Below, piece by piece: positions 1 to 6,601 of a DNA stretch of 7,208 nt. The stretch's first letter is position 1. Each line of letters starts with the position of its first letter. A model generated the notes under the pieces. That model saw only the letters and a list, made by a program, of their open reading frames with translations, made no database searches and was not told the DNA's origin. The stretch is taken from NCBI GenBank assembly GCA_947628385.1, contig CANQZS010000096.1:1-7208 (forward strand), given 5' to 3'. Position numbers and translations under genes: made by a program. This DNA is from an uncultured Clostridia bacterium. Its GTDB lineage: Bacteria > Bacillota > Clostridia > Oscillospirales > Ruminococcaceae.

Positions 1-1673
1 GAATATATTTCTCACGTCCCGGAAACGGTATCTGCCATCAGGTACATCTTGAAAGATTCGGTATACCCGGCAAGACGCTCATAGGCTCGGACAGCCATAC
101 CCCAACAGGCGGCGGCATAGGAATGATCGCTATTGGCGCGGGAGGTCTGGACGTAGCGGTTGCTATGGGAGGCGGCGCGTATTACATTACATATCCTAAG
201 ATCGTGAATGTAAAGCTTAAGGGAAAGCTTTCCCCGTGGGTAGCTGCAAAGGACGTTATTCTTGAAGTCCTCAGGATAATGTCTGTAAAAGGCGGCGTGG
301 GAAAGGTGATCGAATATACCGGAGACGGTGTAAAGTCCCTCAGTGTTCCCGAAAGAGCTACTATCACGAATATGGGCGCGGAGCTTGGAGCAACAACGTC
401 TATTTTCCCGTCTGACGAGGTAACAAAAGCGTTCCTTAAAGCGCAGAAGCGCGAGGAGGTCTGGACGGAGCTTTCCGCAGATCCTGACGCCGTTTATGAT
501 GAGACTATCGAGATAGATCTATGCAAGCTTTCTCCGCTTGCGGCTTGTCCTCATTCTCCGGATAATATCAAGACCGCCGAGGAGCTTGCCGGAATGAAGA
601 TAGATCAGGTCTGCATAGGCTCATGCACTAACAGCTCGCTTATGGATATGATGAAAGTCGCATATATCCTTAAAGGAAAAACGGTCCACCCCGACGTATC
701 GCTTTCAATTGCTCCCGGCTCAAAGCAGGTGCTGAATATGCTTGCTCAGAACGGTGCGCTTTCGATAATGATAGATGCCGGAGCAAGGATCCTTGAAAGC
801 GCCTGCGGTCCTTGTATCGGCATGGGACAGTCTCCTAATTCAAAGGGTATCTCACTGCGTACCTTTAACAGAAACTTTGAGGGACGTTCCGGAACAAAGG
901 ACGGTCAGATATATCTTGTTTCGCCTGAGACAGCGGCGATCTCCGCAATTGCAGGAGTTTTCACCGATCCGAGAGAGCTTGGCGAAATGCCGGTATTTGA
1001 AATGCCTGAGGAATTCGTTATCAATGACAATATGATAACTCCTCCCGCTCCGGAAAGCGAGATGGATAAGGTTGAGATACTCAGAGGACCGAACATCAAG
1101 CCGTTCCCCGCGACTCACCCTCTGGAGAATAATATCGACGCAGCCTGCTCGCTTAAGGTGGGAGACAATATCACTACAGATCACATCATGCCTGCGGGAG
1201 CAAAGATCCTGCCGCTGCGTTCAAATATTCCTGCAATTTCAAAATACTGCTTTACGGTATGCGACGAATCATTTCCTGCAAGGGCTGAAAGCCTTGGAAA
1301 AAGCATAATTGTCGGCGGTGCGAATTACGGTCAGGGATCCTCACGTGAACACGCGGCTCTCGCTCCGCTCCACCTTGGAGTAAAAGCCGTTCTGGTAAAG
1401 AGCTTCGCAAGGATCCACAGAGCAAACCTTATTAACGCCGGTATTCTGCCGCTCACATTCAAGGACGAATCTGATTACGATAAGATCTCACAGGGAGATC
1501 AGCTCGTTATTAAGAATGTCCGTGAGGCAATTGAAAAGGGCGAAACGGAGCTTGTTCTCAAAAATAAGACTACGGGAGCAAAGATCACGGTGCTCTGTGA
1601 GCTTTCAGGAAGAACCAAGGATATTATACTTGCCGGCGGTCTGCTTGACTACACCCGCGAAAGCCTTAAGTAA
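1..1673 (+). CDS. acnA: Aconitate hydratase (aconitase), Aquifex-type, 5' partial
   Basis: Converts citrate to isocitrate via cis-aconitate with a [4Fe-4S] cluster, in the cytoplasm. The reading frame is open from base 3, upstream of the first in-frame ATG at 123, and encodes conserved aconitase sequence there (GICHQVHLERFG, then GSDSHTPTGGG), so the gene starts outside the window. 556 residues are visible; the putative Aquifex-type family is about 640, so roughly 85 are missing. The three cluster cysteines are present: one in CIGSCTNSS (codon 624-626) and two in CGPC (codons 804-806 and 813-815), with spacing normal for aconitases. The C-terminal swivel domain follows, with DHIMPAG and the active-site stretch YGQGSSREHAA from base 1326. 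It ends TAA and the next gene starts 5 nt later. The partner isocitrate dehydrogenase lies at 2863, which supports a role in 2-oxoglutarate supply. The family also contains 3-isopropylmalate dehydratase and homoaconitase, but the single-chain dehydratase-plus-swivel layout and the IDH neighbour favour aconitase. Confidence 0.95.
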   Translation, partial: IYFSRPGNGICHQVHLERFGIPGKTLIGSDSHTPTGGGIGMIAIGAGGLDVAVAMGGGAYYITYPKIVNVKLKGKLSPWVAAKDVILEVLRIMSVKGGVGKVIEYTGDGVKSLSVPERATITNMGAELGATTSIFPSDEVTKAFLKAQKREEVWTELSADPDAVYDETIEIDLCKLSPLAACPHSPDNIKTAEELAGMKIDQVCIGSCTNSSLMDMMKVAYILKGKTVHPDVSLSIAPGSKQVLNMLAQNGALSIMIDAGARILESACGPCIGMGQSPNSKGISLRTFNRNFEGRSGTKDGQIYLVSPETAAISAIAGVFTDPRELGEMPVFEMPEEFVINDNMITPPAPESEMDKVEILRGPNIKPFPATHPLENNIDAACSLKVGDNITTDHIMPAGAKILPLRSNIPAISKYCFTVCDESFPARAESLGKSIIVGGANYGQGSSREHAALAPLHLGVKAVLVKSFARIHRANLINAGILPLTFKDESDYDKISQGDQLVIKNVREAIEKGETELVLKNKTTGAKITVLCELSGRTKDIILAGGLLDYTRESLK

Positions 1674-1678
1674 TAATA

Positions 1679-2116
1679 ATGCAGCGTTCGAGGTGCGGAC
1701 TTGACTGCGGGAGCTGTCCGAATCGTGAGGAATTCAGCTGCTCCGGCTGTACGGAGCTTGAAGAGGGGAACTGGGCAGGAAACTGCGAAATAAAAAAATG
1801 CTGTGAGGAAAAGCAGCTTTCACATTGCGGCCTTTGTCCGGAATTTCCCTGTGATATACTGAGGAATACAGCCTTTGATCCCGATGAGGGAGACGACGGA
1901 GAACGCCTTGTCACGCTCAAACACTGGGCGGAGGAGGTGCCGTCGGAGCGTGATACACGCGTGGAGCGCATACTTATAGGCGTTTTAGCCGGCGCAGTTG
2001 TCGGAGCGGCTCTCGGAGCGTTTTCGGGAAGCTTTGTTCCGGTGATGACAGCCTGTATTCTTACGGGAGCGGCTATAGGGATCATTTTGAATATTTTCAA
2101 AGGAGACAGGCAATGA
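1679..2116 (+). CDS. DUF3795-like Cys-rich protein with C-terminal glycine-zipper membrane hairpin
   Basis: A 145-residue protein of unknown function. Residues 1-60 hold 11 cysteines (6, 10, 13, 21, 24, 36, 41, 42, 50, 53, 58) in a CGLDCGSCP ... CSGC ... CGLCPEFPC pattern, which matches DUF3795, a presumed metal-binding family. An acidic linker (about 67-97) leads to two hydrophobic helices, about 98-116 and 120-140. The first has glycines at 101, 105, 109, 113 and 117, a complete GxxxG glycine zipper; the second has GAAIG. So the Cys-rich domain is probably tethered at the membrane. The start is fixed: the in-frame stop at 1667-1669 leaves 1679 as the only ATG ahead of the first cysteine. 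There is no clear Shine-Dalgarno site, and the ATG sits in a TAATAATAATG run directly after the aconitase stop, suggesting translation by reinitiation. It overlaps the next gene by 4 nt (ATGA). The family call is from memory of the motif pattern; metal binding is inference. Confidence 0.8.
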   Translation: MQRSRCGLDCGSCPNREEFSCSGCTELEEGNWAGNCEIKKCCEEKQLSHCGLCPEFPCDILRNTAFDPDEGDDGERLVTLKHWAEEVPSERDTRVERILIGVLAGAVVGAALGAFSGSFVPVMTACILTGAAIGIILNIFKGDRQ

Positions 2117-2841
2117 AAAAAAGCCTTTCGGCAAATTTTCTGAAATTTATTGCCGCTGCCGCTATGCTCATAGACCATATTGCATGGTGCTTTGTGGATG
2201 AATACTCTGTTCTCGGGCAGATAATGCATATCATAGGCAGAATGACCGCGCCCATAATGTGCTATTTCATAGCGGAGGGTTTCCGGTACACCAAAAGCCG
2301 CGGGAAATATCTGCTTCGCCTTGGGATCTTTGCGGCAATATCGTGGTTTCCGTTCATATTTATGGAATACGGGACTTTCCCGATATACTTCTTAAACGGA
2401 CGCATAGGCGTAATTTACTATCAGAGCGTTATTTTCACGCTGTTTCTGGGACTTCTGGCGCTGATAGTCATTCACAGCGAAAGGCTTCACAATATGCTGA
2501 AAGCTCCCATACTGATAATAATATTTGCACTGTCTTTCTTTGGCGACTGGCTTATTTTCGCAGTGCTGTGGATAATCATTTTCGATGCTTTCCGAGGAAA
2601 TTTCAGAAAACAGGCGGCATATTTCACGATAGTTTCCGCTTTTATGGTAATTATCCTGTGGCTGCTTTCTGCGGAAGCCATAACTCACAGTCTTTTCCAG
2701 TGCGGGGTCCTGCTTGCGCTGGTACCGCTTTATTTCTACAGTGGAGAAAGAGGGCGGGGAGGACGTTTCGGAAAATGGTTCTTTTACATCTTTTACCCTG
2801 CGCATATGCTTATTCTTGGGATCATAAACGTTTTCATATAA
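2113..2841 (+). CDS. TraX family integral membrane protein
   Basis: 242 residues, strongly hydrophobic, about seven or eight membrane helices. The N-terminal LKFIAAAAMLIDHIAW (Asp21-His22), then IGRMTAPIMCYFIAEGF (about 41-57) and the C-terminal FYPAHMLIL with His231, are the hallmark blocks of the TraX family. The founding member, F-plasmid TraX, is the N-acetylase of F pilin; many Firmicutes carry chromosomal TraX-like proteins with no conjugation genes nearby, and their substrates are unknown. A membrane acyltransferase role is therefore only an inference. The start ATG overlaps the DUF3795 stop (ATGA), with AAGGAG at 2100-2105 giving a 7-nt spacer, so the two genes are likely translationally coupled. 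Nothing in this window points to a plasmid, pilus or conjugative element, so the label should not be read as conjugation. Confidence 0.85.
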   Translation: MKKSLSANFLKFIAAAAMLIDHIAWCFVDEYSVLGQIMHIIGRMTAPIMCYFIAEGFRYTKSRGKYLLRLGIFAAISWFPFIFMEYGTFPIYFLNGRIGVIYYQSVIFTLFLGLLALIVIHSERLHNMLKAPILIIIFALSFFGDWLIFAVLWIIIFDAFRGNFRKQAAYFTIVSAFMVIILWLLSAEAITHSLFQCGVLLALVPLYFYSGERGRGGRFGKWFFYIFYPAHMLILGIINVFI

Positions 2842-2848
2842 ATTTTTT

Positions 2849-2854
2849 AGGAGG
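2849..2854 (+). promoter_or_regulatory. Strong ribosome binding site of isocitrate dehydrogenase
   Basis: A perfect AGGAGG lies 8 nt before the ATG at 2863 and fixes that start. It sits in the 21-nt gap after the TraX stop. The gap is too short for a separate promoter, so the dehydrogenase is probably cotranscribed with the upstream genes but translated independently at a high rate. Confidence 0.9.
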
Positions 2855-2862
2855 AATTAAAA

Positions 2863-4077
2863 ATGTCCGATAAAATTCAGATGACTACACCCCTTGTCGA
2901 GATGGACGGGGACGAAATGACCAGAATTATCTGGAAAATGATAAAAGATATTCTTATTACGCCGTATGTTGACCTTAAAACGGAATATTACGACCTCGGA
3001 CTTGTTCACAGGAACGAGACGAACGATCAGGTAACTATTGATTCCGCAGAAGCTACAAAGAGACTTGGCGTTGCTGTAAAATGCGCCACAATTACTCCGA
3101 ACGCTCAGAGAATGACCGAATATGATCTCAAAGAAATGTGGAAGTCTCCTAACGGAACGATACGTGCTATACTTGACGGAACGGTTTTCAGAAAGCCTAT
3201 TCTTGTAAAGGGAATAGTTCCTTATATCCCCACATGGACAAAGCCTATCACTATTGCCCGTCATGCATACGGAGACATCTACAAGAACACTGAAATGAAG
3301 GTTCCAAAGGGATCTAAAGCCGAGCTTGTAGTAACTGATGAAAACGGCAAAGAGACCCGCGCTCTTATCCATGATTTCAAAACGAGCGACGGCGTTATAC
3401 AAGGCGTCCACAACATTGACGATTCTATATCTTCCTTTGCAAGATCATGCTTCAACTATGCTCTTGACGCAAAAGAAGATCTCTGGTTCGCGTCAAAGGA
3501 CACTATTTCCAAGACCTACGATCACCGTTTCAAGGATATTTTTGCTGAGATCTACGAGAACGAATACAAGGAAAAATTTGAAGCTGCGGGTATCGAATAT
3601 TTTTACACGCTGATAGATGACGTTATTGCAAGAGTTATACGTTCAGAGGGAGGATTTATCTGGGCGTGCAAGAATTACGACGGCGATGTTATGTCGGATA
3701 TGCTTGCTACGGCTTTCGGAAGTCTCGGACTTATGACGTCTGTACTTGTTTCTCCCAATGGAGTTTATGAATATGAAGCGGCTCATGGAACGGTAACGCG
3801 TCACTATTACAATTATCTAAAGGGTGAAAAGACCTCCACTAATCCTATTGCAACGATATTTGCATGGAGCGGAGCGCTCCGCAAGAGAGCAGAGCTTGAC
3901 AATATCCCTGCTCTTGCGGACTATGCAGACAAGCTTGAAAAGGCTTCTATAAAGACTATGGAGGACGGAATAATGGACAAGAATCTTGCGCTTATTTCCA
4001 AGCTTGAAAATAAGCAGCCTGTAGACACAGAAACGTTCCTTAACGCTATAAATGAAAGACTTGCAGCGATGATGTGA
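2863..4077 (+). CDS. icd: NADP-dependent isocitrate dehydrogenase, eukaryote-like homodimeric type
   Basis: Oxidative decarboxylation of isocitrate to 2-oxoglutarate with NADP+ in the cytoplasm, feeding glutamate synthesis. The 404 residues align closely in position with human IDH1 (414 residues): substrate motif KSPNGTIR (94-101, Ser95, Arg101), Arg110, RHAYGD (133-138), Tyr140, Lys212, metal-binding Asp253, NYDGDVMSD (271-279, with Asp275 and Asp279), cofactor-binding HGTVTRH (309-315) and Asn327. The HGTVTRH segment with Arg314 and His315 is typical of NADP rather than NAD specificity. This subfamily differs from the E. coli Icd type and lacks its regulatory phosphorylation loop. It is the last gene of the operon; the terminator hairpin begins 7 nt after the stop. 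All catalytic residues I can check are intact. Confidence 0.97.
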   Translation: MSDKIQMTTPLVEMDGDEMTRIIWKMIKDILITPYVDLKTEYYDLGLVHRNETNDQVTIDSAEATKRLGVAVKCATITPNAQRMTEYDLKEMWKSPNGTIRAILDGTVFRKPILVKGIVPYIPTWTKPITIARHAYGDIYKNTEMKVPKGSKAELVVTDENGKETRALIHDFKTSDGVIQGVHNIDDSISSFARSCFNYALDAKEDLWFASKDTISKTYDHRFKDIFAEIYENEYKEKFEAAGIEYFYTLIDDVIARVIRSEGGFIWACKNYDGDVMSDMLATAFGSLGLMTSVLVSPNGVYEYEAAHGTVTRHYYNYLKGEKTSTNPIATIFAWSGALRKRAELDNIPALADYADKLEKASIKTMEDGIMDKNLALISKLENKQPVDTETFLNAINERLAAMM

Positions 4078-4084
4078 TAAAAAA

Positions 4085-4114
4085 TTGAGAGCCGCCATTT
4101 CGGGCGGCTCTCAA
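4085..4114. terminator. Bidirectional intrinsic terminator between convergent operons
   Basis: A perfect 12-bp inverted repeat, TTGAGAGCCGCC (4085-4096) and GGCGGCTCTCAA (4103-4114), with a 6-nt loop; an A-T pair at 4084/4115 extends it to 13 bp. Read on the - strand it is followed by TTTTTT (4084-4079), a strong terminator for the ABC transporter operon. On the + strand it is followed by an AT-rich but interrupted T stretch (TATATTTATTTG), a somewhat weaker stop for the isocitrate dehydrogenase operon. The two converging genes end 42 nt apart, so one hairpin serves both. Confidence 0.9.
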
Positions 4115-4119
4115 TATAT

Positions 4120-4392
4120 TTATTTGTATCTGTCTTCGCTGCTTTCACGAAGCTTTTTTATTTCCTCATATAATTTTTTGCTGCGCCTTTCGGCTCTTGC
4201 TCCGATAATTGAAAAATTTATCAGCATTACAGCTGCTCCCGTCATTATCAGCATATCGCCCTTGGAAATGTTCAGTCCGGAGGAAAATATCCACAAAAGC
4301 GCTGTTCCCAGACAAAAGATCGTTCCGCAGGCTCTGAGAAGCACAGGACGCTTTTCTTTGGGAGTATAGATCTTTACCTTTTTTTCCTCCAT
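4120..4392 (-). CDS. Small two-helix membrane protein, third gene of ABC exporter operon
   Basis: 90 residues with no family I can name. A basic N-terminus (residues 1-20) is followed by two hydrophobic helices, about 18-38 and 47-66, then a charged C-terminal segment (68-90) that could form a short coiled coil. Both ends are predicted cytoplasmic. The ATG at 4392 is chosen because a perfect GGAGG lies 8 nt upstream; a TTG five codons earlier (4407) lies within that Shine-Dalgarno region and is unlikely. It starts 44 nt after the permease stop on the same strand, with no terminator between, and ends just before the shared terminator. It may be an accessory subunit of the exporter or an independent small membrane protein; the sequence does not decide. 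Confidence 0.75.
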   Translation of the reverse strand: MEEKKVKIYTPKEKRPVLLRACGTIFCLGTALLWIFSSGLNISKGDMLIMTGAAVMLINFSIIGARAERRSKKLYEEIKKLRESSEDRYK

Positions 4393-4400
4393 TAGCTTTT

Positions 4401-4405
4401 CCTCC
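4401..4405 (-). promoter_or_regulatory. Ribosome binding site deciding the start of the small membrane gene
   Basis: GGAGG on the - strand, 8 nt upstream of the ATG at 4392. It overlaps the alternative TTG codon at 4407-4405, which argues against that longer start. Confidence 0.8.
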
Positions 4406-4436
4406 AAGCATTGCAGATGCTGTATGGGGAAGCTGC

Positions 4437-5798
4437 CTACTGTTCCTCAGTCTGAGCCTTTTTCTTTTTTCTGCTCTTATCACTGTTGAACGATACCGTG
4501 AACAGCTTGTCTGTGGTGAACATTTTGACCGCCAGAAACATACATACCGCAAAGAATATTATCTGATATATTAACCCTATCCAATATATAAGCATATCAC
4601 CATTCATCAGATTTGTCAAGGCTGTATATGTATGCGTGAACGGTATTGCGTATACTATCACCTTAAATCCGAGCGACATGGAATTTACATCGGAAAGCAT
4701 TGTGATAAAGAACGGTATCATTACGGCTACCATAATTGGCAATGTAAGCGTCTGAACGGACTTTACATCTGTTGCCATTGCTCCGAGAATAAGCGAAACC
4801 GCCAGTCCTATGGCTATTGTCAGGAAAAGCTGGAGCGCGAACAGCACATAACTCATCGGCGTAAGCGCAAGCCCCAGTTCCGCCATTGCCTGACCCATAT
4901 TTGTTACTTCGGAAACGGGAACATCAATGGTTTCGGGACCTGCATTCATGGAAATTTCCCCTACTGTGCTGCCCATCATTCCGATAATGTAGAACACAAA
5001 TCCGACTATCATAAACAGCGCGTTCAGAAGCGCGGTAATTACGGCGGCTGCCATTTTTGCGCCAAGAACGGACATTCTCGAAACAGGCGCGGAAAGCAGC
5101 GTTTCAAGAGTTTTGTCTATCTTTTCAGTGGAAATTGCGGTCATTATCATCTGCGACGCCATTAACAGCAGGAAAAATATTGCAAAGGGGGCTATCATTG
5201 ACTGCATCATATATATTGCTCCCAATGAGGAAGGTGAGACTTCTGCTATCTTTTCATTGTTTACGGTGTATTCGACCGTTTGCATAGGATCACGGATAAG
5301 TGATATTTCCTCATCGGAAAGCCCGTAGCTTTTCAAAAGAACTTCATTGGTGCATACGGTCTCTATCTCTCCTATAACGTCAGAAGCGGTAATAGTGCCT
5401 ATAGAAGATGTGATACCTCCGGTTTGAAAAACGCTTACGAACTTTACCGGAGCGGGCTCTTGTTTTTCCGTGATACTTTCTCCATAGCCCTTCGGGATAA
5501 TTACAAGGTTCTTTATGCCGAGACGTTCCATTTCGGCGGCGTAATCATCGCTTTGCAGCTCAACATAATTTATATTCGTGCTTTCGGAATCGTCTACTTT
5601 TTTCAGAACATCGGCGGTAAATTCGCTGTCGTCCTGATTGCAGAGGGTTATTTGTGATGTGTCAAAGCCTTCCTCCATTGCGCCGCCCATTATCTGTCCC
5701 ATAACTATCAGCAGTACCATTGTAAATATCATGCTGAATATTGCCTGCACGGTAATTAATTCACGAAGCTCTTTTTTTAGAATATTACCGAACTTCAT
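4437..5798 (-). CDS. ABC-2 type transporter permease, NatB-like
   Basis: 453-residue membrane subunit of an ABC exporter. Layout: a cytoplasmic N-terminus with the typical KKELREL segment, a first helix at about 16-38, a large extracytoplasmic domain (about 39-198), then a block of about six helices (near 199-219, 246-274, 313-342, 349-368, 376-394, 403-425) and a basic tail (KSRKKKK, about 441-447). The cytoplasmic segment STEKIDKTLETLLSAPVS (223-240) is the conserved ABC-2 coupling region that contacts the ATPase. This is the ABC2_membrane_3 arrangement seen in NatB, the sodium-export permease of Bacillus, but the family also exports drugs, peptides and lipids, so the substrate is open. It is somewhat longer than NatB. 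The start overlaps the ATPase stop by 14 nt; GGGTGGTG (5813-5806) serves as its ribosome binding site. It ends with TAG. Confidence 0.92.
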   Translation of the reverse strand: MKFGNILKKELRELITVQAIFSMIFTMVLLIVMGQIMGGAMEEGFDTSQITLCNQDDSEFTADVLKKVDDSESTNINYVELQSDDYAAEMERLGIKNLVIIPKGYGESITEKQEPAPVKFVSVFQTGGITSSIGTITASDVIGEIETVCTNEVLLKSYGLSDEEISLIRDPMQTVEYTVNNEKIAEVSPSSLGAIYMMQSMIAPFAIFFLLLMASQMIMTAISTEKIDKTLETLLSAPVSRMSVLGAKMAAAVITALLNALFMIVGFVFYIIGMMGSTVGEISMNAGPETIDVPVSEVTNMGQAMAELGLALTPMSYVLFALQLFLTIAIGLAVSLILGAMATDVKSVQTLTLPIMVAVMIPFFITMLSDVNSMSLGFKVIVYAIPFTHTYTALTNLMNGDMLIYWIGLIYQIIFFAVCMFLAVKMFTTDKLFTVSFNSDKSRKKKKAQTEEQ

Positions 5799-6531
5799 TA
5801 TTTTTCACCACCCTTTCAAAAACTTCCTCAAGGTTTGCGGCTTGGTAACGTTCTTTAAGCTCGTCTATACCGCCTACGACCATAAGCCTGCCGTTTGTCA
5901 TTATGCCCACGCGGTCGGAAACATATTCTATCTCGAGCATATTATGCGACGAGAGCAGGAACGACATATTATGCTCCTTTGCAAGAGTTTTTATCATTTT
6001 TCTGATCTCGAGCGCATTTATAACGTCCAGACCGGAGGTAGCCTCGTCCATTATAGCAAGCTTAGGCTCGGTCATAACGGCGCGGGCGAGCAGCAGCTTC
6101 CTTATCATTCCTCTGGAATAGCCGCCGATCTTTTCATTCAGCCGGTCTCCGAGACCGCAGATAGCCTTTCCGCGTTCAACATATTTGTCGAGAGTTTCCT
6201 GATCCTTTGCAAAAAGACCTGCCATAAAATTAAGGTAGCTTATGCCTGTCATAGTTTTGTATGCACCGGCTTCGTCCGGAAGATAGGTGATATTTTCGCG
6301 GACTTTATCGGGTTCTTTTATAATGCTGTGACCTGATACGATCGCGTCGCCATCAGTAGCCTGAATAAGGGTGGAGATCATGCGTATAGTTGTGGTTTTT
6401 CCTGCGCCGTTAGGACCTATAAGGGCGAATATCTCTCCCTCATTGACGGAAAAGCTTATTTTATCTACGGCAAAGTTTGTTTTCTTTGGATATTTTTTGG
6501 AAAGCTCCTTAACCTCAAGGACTGTTCCCAT
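5785..6531 (-). CDS. ABC transporter ATP-binding protein, NatA-like
   Basis: 248-residue nucleotide-binding subunit that powers the permease encoded next. Visible motifs: Walker A GPNGAGKTT (39-47), Q-loop region YLPDEAGAY (83-91) with Asp where most ABC proteins have Gln, signature YSRGM (138-142) in place of LSGGQ, Walker B LAIMDEA (158-164) with catalytic Glu163, D-loop SGLD (166-169), and H-loop His196 in SSHNM. The YSRGM signature and acidic Q-loop are common in NatA-like exporters, so these are family traits rather than damage. The start at 6531 is preferred over the ATG at 6573: AGGAAG lies 7 nt upstream, residues from here align with the family, and the longer version would put its start inside the promoter dyad and -10 box. 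It is the first gene of a three-gene operon. Confidence 0.95.
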   Translation of the reverse strand: MGTVLEVKELSKKYPKKTNFAVDKISFSVNEGEIFALIGPNGAGKTTTIRMISTLIQATDGDAIVSGHSIIKEPDKVRENITYLPDEAGAYKTMTGISYLNFMAGLFAKDQETLDKYVERGKAICGLGDRLNEKIGGYSRGMIRKLLLARAVMTEPKLAIMDEATSGLDVINALEIRKMIKTLAKEHNMSFLLSSHNMLEIEYVSDRVGIMTNGRLMVVGGIDELKERYQAANLEEVFERVVKNNEVR

Positions 6532-6538
6532 GACAGCA

Positions 6539-6544
6539 CTTCCT
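6539..6544 (-). promoter_or_regulatory. Ribosome binding site deciding the ATPase start
   Basis: AGGAAG on the - strand, 7 nt before the ATG at 6531. It supports this start over the upstream in-frame ATG at 6573, which lies at the promoter. Confidence 0.8.
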
Positions 6545-6550
6545 TTCAGA

Positions 6551-6574
6551 ATTGTATTAAAATTATAATACAAT
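6551..6574. promoter_or_regulatory. Operator-like dyad at the transcription start of the ABC operon
   Basis: Perfect 9-bp inverted repeat ATTGTATTA (6551-6559) and TAATACAAT (6566-6574) with a 6-nt spacer. It covers the end of the -10 box and the expected transcription start, where a bound repressor would block initiation. The outer half-sites ATTGTA/TACAAT recur in the palindrome at 6601-6610. The size and AT-rich symmetry suit a dimeric GntR/YtrA-like or MarR-like repressor, families that often control ABC exporters in Firmicutes; the regulator itself is not in the window. Confidence 0.65.
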
Positions 6575-6601
6575 GATACTATATTTTTTTACATATGTCA
6601 A
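6573..6601 (-). promoter_or_regulatory. Sigma-A promoter of the ABC exporter operon
   Basis: On the - strand, TTGACA (6601-6596) is a perfect -35 box, and TATCAT (6578-6573), five of six matches, is the -10 box, at the ideal 17-nt spacing. The spacer is A/T rich. Transcription should start near 6566, leaving a leader of about 35 nt before the ATPase ATG. Dyads overlap both boxes. Confidence 0.8.

Noticed and set aside
1666..2229. 187-codon open frame on the - strand opposite the DUF3795 and TraX genes
   Set aside because: It runs antisense to two genes with recognisable motifs, has a low-complexity Ser/Pro/Gln composition, and spans their junction. It is a by-product of codon bias.
2113..2841. 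Sign of a conjugative plasmid or integrative element from the TraX match
   Set aside because: TraX-like proteins are common on Firmicutes chromosomes; no relaxase, coupling protein, pilus or integrase gene is in the window, and the neighbours are core metabolic genes.
2259..2873. 204-codon open frame on the + strand in another frame of the TraX gene
   Set aside because: Overlaps almost the whole TraX gene, whose frame shows family motifs and a ribosome binding site; this frame shows neither.
2857..3411. 184-codon open frame on the - strand inside isocitrate dehydrogenase
   Set aside because: Fully antisense to a highly conserved enzyme, with no recognisable protein features.
4166..4552. 128-codon open frame on the - strand overlapping the permease end and small membrane gene
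   Set aside because: Arg/Ser-rich and without domain features; the other frame has the strong GGAGG-ATG start and two clear membrane helices.
5638..6336. 232-codon open frame on the + strand opposite the ABC permease and ATPase
   Set aside because: Antisense to intact Walker and signature motifs; composition is rich in Cys, His and Phe without a domain pattern, and no convincing ribosome binding site was seen.
6532..6573. N-terminal extension of the ABC ATPase from an ATG at 6573
   Set aside because: That ATG lies at the -10 box and operator dyad, upstream of the predicted transcription start; the ATG at 6531 has a good ribosome binding site.
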